Below are positions 60,579 through 64,000 of a DNA stretch of 64,000 bases, in pieces; within the stretch, counting starts at the first letter, position 1, and each line of letters opens with the position of its first letter. The notes beneath the pieces were generated by a model, which searched no databases, had not been told where the DNA came from, and saw only the letters and a program-made list of their open reading frames with translations. Where the stretch lies: positions 1 through 64,000 of the forward strand of contig NZ_JADPRT010000004.1 in the NCBI RefSeq assembly GCF_015690355.1, given 5' to 3'. The translations under genes and the position numbers were made by a program. The DNA is from Streptacidiphilus fuscans. GTDB taxonomy: Bacteria; Actinomycetota; Actinomycetes; Streptomycetales; Streptomycetaceae.

Positions 60579-61393
60579 GCGCCACCGCATCCTCGAGCCC
60601 CGCACCGGCCTTCGCCCCCTCGGCTGCCGTGCGCGAGACCTGGTTCATGACGCAGCGTCAGTTCATGGCGTTCGTGCGGCAGCCCGCATACCTGATCATC
60701 ACGCTGATCCAGCCGGTGATCTGGCTCTTCCTCTTCGGCGCGCTCTTCCACAAGGTCGTCGAGCTGCCCGGCTTCGGCTCCGGCAGCTACCTCGACTACC
60801 TGGTCCCCGGCGTCATCGTGATGAGCGCCGTCTCCTCCAACATGTGGGCCGGGATGGGCACGCTGGAGGAGATCGAGCGCGGCACGCTCAACCGGTTCCT
60901 GATCACGCCGGTCCACCGCAGCGCGCTGATGAACGCCAATGTGGTGATGCAGGCGCTGACCACGGCCTTCCAGTCGGTGATCATCGTGCTGCTCGGCTGG
61001 CTGGGCGGCGCGCACTACCCGGGCGGCGCGCTCGGGCTGCTGGTGCTGATCGTCGCCGCCTCGGTGCTGGGGACGGTCTTCGGGGCCTTCTCCAACGCGC
61101 TCGGCATGCTGGTCCGCGAGCGGGAGTCGATCATCGGCATCAACACCTTCCTGCTGCTGCCGATGACCTTCCTCTCCTCGGCGTTCATGGCGGCGTCGCT
61201 GATGCCGCACTGGATGCAGGTGGTGGCCCGGTTCAACCCGGTCAACTGGGCGCTGGAGGCGGGCCGCGCGGCGATGGCGGAGCACCCGGACTGGTGGTCG
61301 GTGCTCAGCCACGGCGGCTGGCTGGTCCTGCTGGCGGCCGGCGCGGTCTGGCTGTCGATGCGGACCTTCCGCTCGTACCAGAAGTCGGTCTGA
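60575..61393 (+). CDS. DrrB-like ABC exporter permease
   Basis: A 272-residue ABC-2 permease with six membrane segments. Family signatures: TWFMTQRQFMAFVRQPAYLIITLIQPVIWLFLFG (about residues 22-55), YLDYLVPGVIVMSAV, EEIERGTLNRFLITPVHRSALM and INTFLLLPMTFLSSAFM, followed by LMPHWMQVVARFNPVNWALEAGR. ATG 60575 overlaps the ATPase stop as ATGA, with GAAGGAG ahead. It forms the exporter pore with the DrrA-like subunit. Confidence 0.92.
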   Translation: MSATASSSPAPAFAPSAAVRETWFMTQRQFMAFVRQPAYLIITLIQPVIWLFLFGALFHKVVELPGFGSGSYLDYLVPGVIVMSAVSSNMWAGMGTLEEIERGTLNRFLITPVHRSALMNANVVMQALTTAFQSVIIVLLGWLGGAHYPGGALGLLVLIVAASVLGTVFGAFSNALGMLVRERESIIGINTFLLLPMTFLSSAFMAASLMPHWMQVVARFNPVNWALEAGRAAMAEHPDWWSVLSHGGWLVLLAAGAVWLSMRTFRSYQKSV

Positions 61394-61475
61394 CCCAGTC
61401 CTTCAGGCAGCGCGTCTTTCGGGCCGCGCTGCCGGACTTTGGCCATTCACGTGGCGCGGGCGGCAGAATCGGGGT

Positions 61476-62105
61476 GTGTCGCACACACCGCCTTCCGCCC
61501 GAGCCCGTTCCCGTTACCACCACGGCGACCTGGCCAACGCCCTGGCCCAGGAGGCCGTGGCGCTCGCCCGCGAGGGCGGCCCCGAGGCGGTGGTGCTGCG
61601 CGAGGCGGCCCGCCGCGTCGGGGTCTCCGCCCCCGCCGCCTACCGGCACTTCTCGTCCCACGAGGAGCTGGTGCGGGCCGCCAAGGAGCGCGGACTGGAG
61701 CTGCTGGCCGAGGCGCTGGACACCGCGCTGGCGTCGGTGCCCGACGACGCCGGTCCGCTGGCCCGGCTGCGCGCGCTCGGGGCGGCGTACGTCGGCTTCG
61801 CCCAGGCCGAACCCGGGCTGTTCCGCACCGCGTTCTGTCACGGCCTGAGCGAGCTGGACGTCCGGCCGGAGGCGCTCGCGGACTACCGGGCCTTCCGGAT
61901 CGTGGGCGAGGCGCTCGACGCCGTCGCCGCGGCCGGGTTGATGCGGCCCGAGCGCCGGGCGGGCGCGGAGTTCCCCGCCTGGGCCGCCCTGCACGGGCTC
62001 GCGCTGCTCTGGATCGACGGCCCGCTCTCCGGGTGCGGCGCGGAGCAGTTCGAGCAGGTGCTGGGGTCGACCCTGGACGTGCTCGAACGCGGCCTCACCG
62101 GGTGA
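61476..62105 (+). CDS. TetR-family regulator (WHG-type C terminus)
   Basis: A 209-residue TetR protein. The helix-turn-helix spans about residues 14-60: YHHGDLANALAQEAVALAREGG, VLREAARRVGVSAPAAYRHFSSHEELVRAA. The C-terminal ligand domain contains YVGFAQAEPGLFRTAFCHG and AWAALHGLALLWIDGPL, the WHG-like arrangement. GTG 61476; CAGAAT (61464-61469) six bases upstream suggests a leaderless transcript. Its 3' end overlaps the convergent MFS exporter by 11 bases. It may control that exporter or the DrrAB pair; this is inferred from position. Confidence 0.9.
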   Translation: MSHTPPSARARSRYHHGDLANALAQEAVALAREGGPEAVVLREAARRVGVSAPAAYRHFSSHEELVRAAKERGLELLAEALDTALASVPDDAGPLARLRALGAAYVGFAQAEPGLFRTAFCHGLSELDVRPEALADYRAFRIVGEALDAVAAAGLMRPERRAGAEFPAWAALHGLALLWIDGPLSGCGAEQFEQVLGSTLDVLERGLTG

Positions 62106-63360
62106 GCGTGTCCTCGGCGGGGTGGTCGGCGACGACACGCACCGGCGCGGCGGCGCGGTCGCGGCCGACCAGCGCCGCGTAGACCGCGACCGCGGCCAGC
62201 GCGAAGGTGCAGGCGACGATCGCCATGGGCAGCGCCGTCCCGCTGCCGCCGAGCCCGACCAGCGGCGCCGCGAAGCCCCCGACGCCGTACTGGAGCAGCC
62301 CGACCAGCGCCGACGCCGCGCCGATCTGCCCGGCATGGCCGTCCATGGCCCGGGCGGTGCCGTTGGGGCTGATCAGGCCGACGCTGGAGACCAGCGCGAA
62401 CAGGCTGACCAGCACCCCGGGCAGCCCGAGCCCGGCCAGTACCGACACCAGCAGACCGATCCCGCCCGCGCCGCTCAGCACCAGCCCGGCCCGCAGCAGC
62501 GCCTCGACCGGGAACCTGCGCAGCAGGACGCCGTTGAGCTGCCCCAGCGCCACGATGCCGAGCGCGTTGCCGCCGAAGACGAGGCTGAACGTCTGCGCGT
62601 CCAGGCCATAGATGTTCTGGAGCACGAAGGACGAGCCGGATATGTAGGCGAACATCGCCGCGAGCGAGAAGCCGCCGGAGAGCGCGTAACCGACGAAGGC
62701 GCGGTCGCGCAGCAGCCCGCGCATCCCGTGCAGGGTCTCGCCCAGGCCGCCGCGACGTCGGCGCTCGGGCGGCAGGGTCTCGCGCAGACCGAAGGCAGCG
62801 GCGGCCAGCAGCACGCAGCCGATGACCGACAGCGTCACGAAGATCCCGCGCCAGTCGGTGAACCGCAGCAACTGCCCGCCCAGCAGCGGCGCGAGGATCG
62901 GCGCGGTCCCGTTGACCAGCATCAGCGTCGAGAAGAAGCGCGCCGCAGCGGTGCCCTCGTGCAGGTCGCGGACCACGGCGCGGGAGATGACGATGCCGAC
63001 CCCGCCCGCCAGCCCCTGCACGATCCGCAGCGCGGTGAGCATCGCCACCGAGGGCGCCAGCGCGCACAGCACCGACGCGGCGGCGTAGGCGGCGAGCCCG
63101 ATCAGCAGCGGTCGGCGTCGTCCCCAGCTGTCCGCGATGGGCCCGGCGATCAGCTGGCCGAGCGCCAGTCCGATCAGGCAGCTGGTCAGCGTGAGCTGCA
63201 CCGCGCTGTCCGAGACCCGGAAGTCGGCCGCCAGCTGCGGGAGTCCGGGGAGGTACATGTCCAGGCTGAGCGGCCCGAAGGCGGAGAGCGCGCCGAGGAT
63301 CAGCAGCAACCGCAGGCCTGCGGCGCGGCTGGTCGGGGCGGGTGCCTGTGTGGCGTCCAC
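62095..63360 (-). CDS. Bcr/CflA-type multidrug MFS exporter
   Basis: A 421-residue twelve-helix drug:H+ antiporter. Hallmarks: LGALSAFGPLSLDMYLPGLPQLAADF (helix 1 motif D1, residues 21-46), GQLIAGPIADSWGRRRPLLIG (motif A between helices 2 and 3) and ALRIVQGLAGGVGIVISRAVVRDL (motif B). LLGGQLLRFTDWRGIFVTL is the Bcr-type motif C region. GTG 63360 has GAGGAG eight bases upstream, and TACTCT (63409-63404 on this strand) is the -10 candidate beside an inverted repeat. It probably protects against a drug-like compound. Confidence 0.92.
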   Translation of the reverse strand: MDATQAPAPTSRAAGLRLLLILGALSAFGPLSLDMYLPGLPQLAADFRVSDSAVQLTLTSCLIGLALGQLIAGPIADSWGRRRPLLIGLAAYAAASVLCALAPSVAMLTALRIVQGLAGGVGIVISRAVVRDLHEGTAAARFFSTLMLVNGTAPILAPLLGGQLLRFTDWRGIFVTLSVIGCVLLAAAAFGLRETLPPERRRRGGLGETLHGMRGLLRDRAFVGYALSGGFSLAAMFAYISGSSFVLQNIYGLDAQTFSLVFGGNALGIVALGQLNGVLLRRFPVEALLRAGLVLSGAGGIGLLVSVLAGLGLPGVLVSLFALVSSVGLISPNGTARAMDGHAGQIGAASALVGLLQYGVGGFAAPLVGLGGSGTALPMAIVACTFALAAVAVYAALVGRDRAAAPVRVVADHPAEDTLTR

Positions 63361-63403
63361 GGGTGCGGCTCCTCGGGGCGGGCTGTGGTCTGCTTACCCG
63401 ACA

Positions 63404-63423
63404 AGAGTACCTTCCTTGGAAGG
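63404..63423. promoter_or_regulatory. -10 box and inverted repeat of the MFS exporter promoter
   Basis: CCTTCC-TT-GGAAGG (63410-63423) is a 6-2-6 inverted repeat adjoining TACTCT (63409-63404, minus strand). It would lie in the spacer and -35 region of the exporter promoter, 44 bases before the start codon, and is a candidate site for the TetR regulator encoded next to the exporter. Confidence 0.6.
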
Positions 63424-63569
63424 CATCTCCAGGCTGAGGGCGTCCGGGGGAGCGCTGCGCTCGGACGAGGAGCTGACGGTCGGTCAATGTGCCTGCCACC
63501 GCTCGGCAGTGTGTGCACAGAGATAACGGATCGGCAACGAGTCTGGGCCAGACGTAGGCTGCGCTTCAT

Positions 63570-63593
63570 GCCCCTGTCACTTTGGACGGGGGC
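63570..63593. terminator. Hairpin in the phospholipase leader
   Basis: GCCCC (63570-63574) and TGTC pair with GGAC and GGGGGC (up to 63593) around an ACTTT loop. It is nearly identical to the core of the terminator at 50612-50647, yet here it lies 61 bases before a start codon in a divergent gap, so it could be an attenuator. Confidence 0.5.
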
Positions 63594-63653
63594 TCAGGTC
63601 ACTCGCGCGCTCCATAGTCCCCACGTCGACCCCTCTCCCTCCGGAGGACTCAC

Positions 63654-64000
63654 GTGGCTCCCGTAACTCGTCGAACCTTCCTCGGTTCCGCAGCCGCGCT
63701 CGGCGCGGTGCTCGGACTGGACGCCCTGCCAGGAGTCGCGCCGCGTGCGGCGGCGGCGACCACAGGCACGATCACCGACGTCAAGCACGTCGTCGTGCTG
63801 ATGCAGGAGAACCGCAGCTTCGACCACTACTTCGGCACGCTCCAGGGCGTGCGTGGCTTCGGCGACAAGGCCACCATCCAGCTGTCCGGCGGCCACAGCG
63901 TCTTCAGCCAGCCCAACGGCAGTGCGCGGCAGTACCCGTGGCAGATGAGCACCACGGCTGCGGCCGACGGCAAGACCCCTGAGCAACTGGCGCAGTGCGA
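63654..64000 (+). CDS. Tat-exported phosphocholine-type phospholipase C, 5' part
   Basis: The first 115 codons; the gene runs off the window. A twin-arginine signal is clear: TRRTFLGS (Arg6-Arg7) followed by AAALGAVLGLDALPG and a likely cut after RAAAA. The mature start TDVKHVVVLMQENRSFDHYFGTLQGVRGFGD (about residues 41-71) is the metal and nucleophile region of the phosphoesterase family of bacterial phospholipases C. It hydrolyses phosphocholine lipids outside the cell and can provide phosphate. GTG 63654 has GGAGG at 63643-63647, six bases away. TatA and TatC are encoded 9 kb upstream. Confidence 0.93.
   Translation, partial: MAPVTRRTFLGSAAALGAVLGLDALPGVAPRAAAATTGTITDVKHVVVLMQENRSFDHYFGTLQGVRGFGDKATIQLSGGHSVFSQPNGSARQYPWQMSTTAAADGKTPEQLAQC

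Overview
The window is chromosomal DNA from a very GC-rich actinobacterium, most likely of the Streptomycetales (Streptomyces, Kitasatospora or Streptacidiphilus type). The grounds are strong G/C bias at third codon positions, many GTG starts, many genes whose start codon lies 6-9 bases after a TANNNT box (leaderless transcription), a complete Pup-proteasome locus in the order usual for the group, and streptomycete-type small proteins such as the DUF6643-like protein. I see no phage genes, insertion sequence, CRISPR array, rRNA or tRNA gene. The species cannot be fixed from the sequence alone.

Left part (1-24 kb): the 3' end of etfB with etfA and a strong terminator; a P-loop kinase/Nudix fusion with a DUF4184 membrane protein; a geranylgeranyl-reductase-family flavoprotein; a two-component pair; a MarR/GbsR-type regulator divergent from a two-gene ABC exporter with a perfect 16-bp palindrome between them; DUF389, enoyl-CoA hydratase and hexapeptide acyltransferase genes; a lipoprotein; an MFS permease divergent from a ROK regulator; a SHOCT protein, a serine-kinase-like ATPase, a Cds1-like PLP enzyme, an SRPBCC protein, a DeoR regulator and a large membrane protein in which alpha/beta-hydrolase motifs flank the membrane domain.

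Middle part (24-38 kb): a beta-helix/AAA+ ATPase fusion, a MOSC protein, the DUF6643-like protein, a PAC2 protein, cobalamin-dependent methionine synthase (metH) with a HAD phosphatase, an orphan peptide-binding lipoprotein, an orphan NarL-type response regulator and a RecB-like Fe-S nuclease.

Proteasome part (38-58 kb): M50/CBS site-2 protease, tRNA m1A58 methyltransferase (trmI), a secreted hypothetical protein, a ferredoxin, the proteasomal ATPase (mpa/arc), dop, pup, prcB, prcA, pafA, two FKBP genes carrying three FKBP domains, pafB, pafC, a zinc-ribbon protein, tatA, tatC, a HelY-type helicase and a transglycosylase-like protein. PafA attaches Pup to target lysines, Mpa unfolds tagged proteins into the PrcA/PrcB core, Dop removes Pup, and PafBC is the DNA-damage activator encoded beside the system. 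Pup here ends in Gly-Gly-Glu, so it needs no deamidation before ligation.

Right part (58-64 kb): a PadR regulator upstream of a DrrAB-type exporter with two inverted repeats around a TTGACA promoter, a TetR regulator, a Bcr/CflA-type exporter with its own inverted repeat, and the start of a Tat-exported phosphocholine-type phospholipase C. Three intergenic gaps (23.8-24.2, 28.7-28.8 and 52.9-53.1 kb) carry copies of one GC-rich palindromic element, one of them with an exact 86-bp tandem duplication. This family and several unassigned operators are the most interesting non-coding features.
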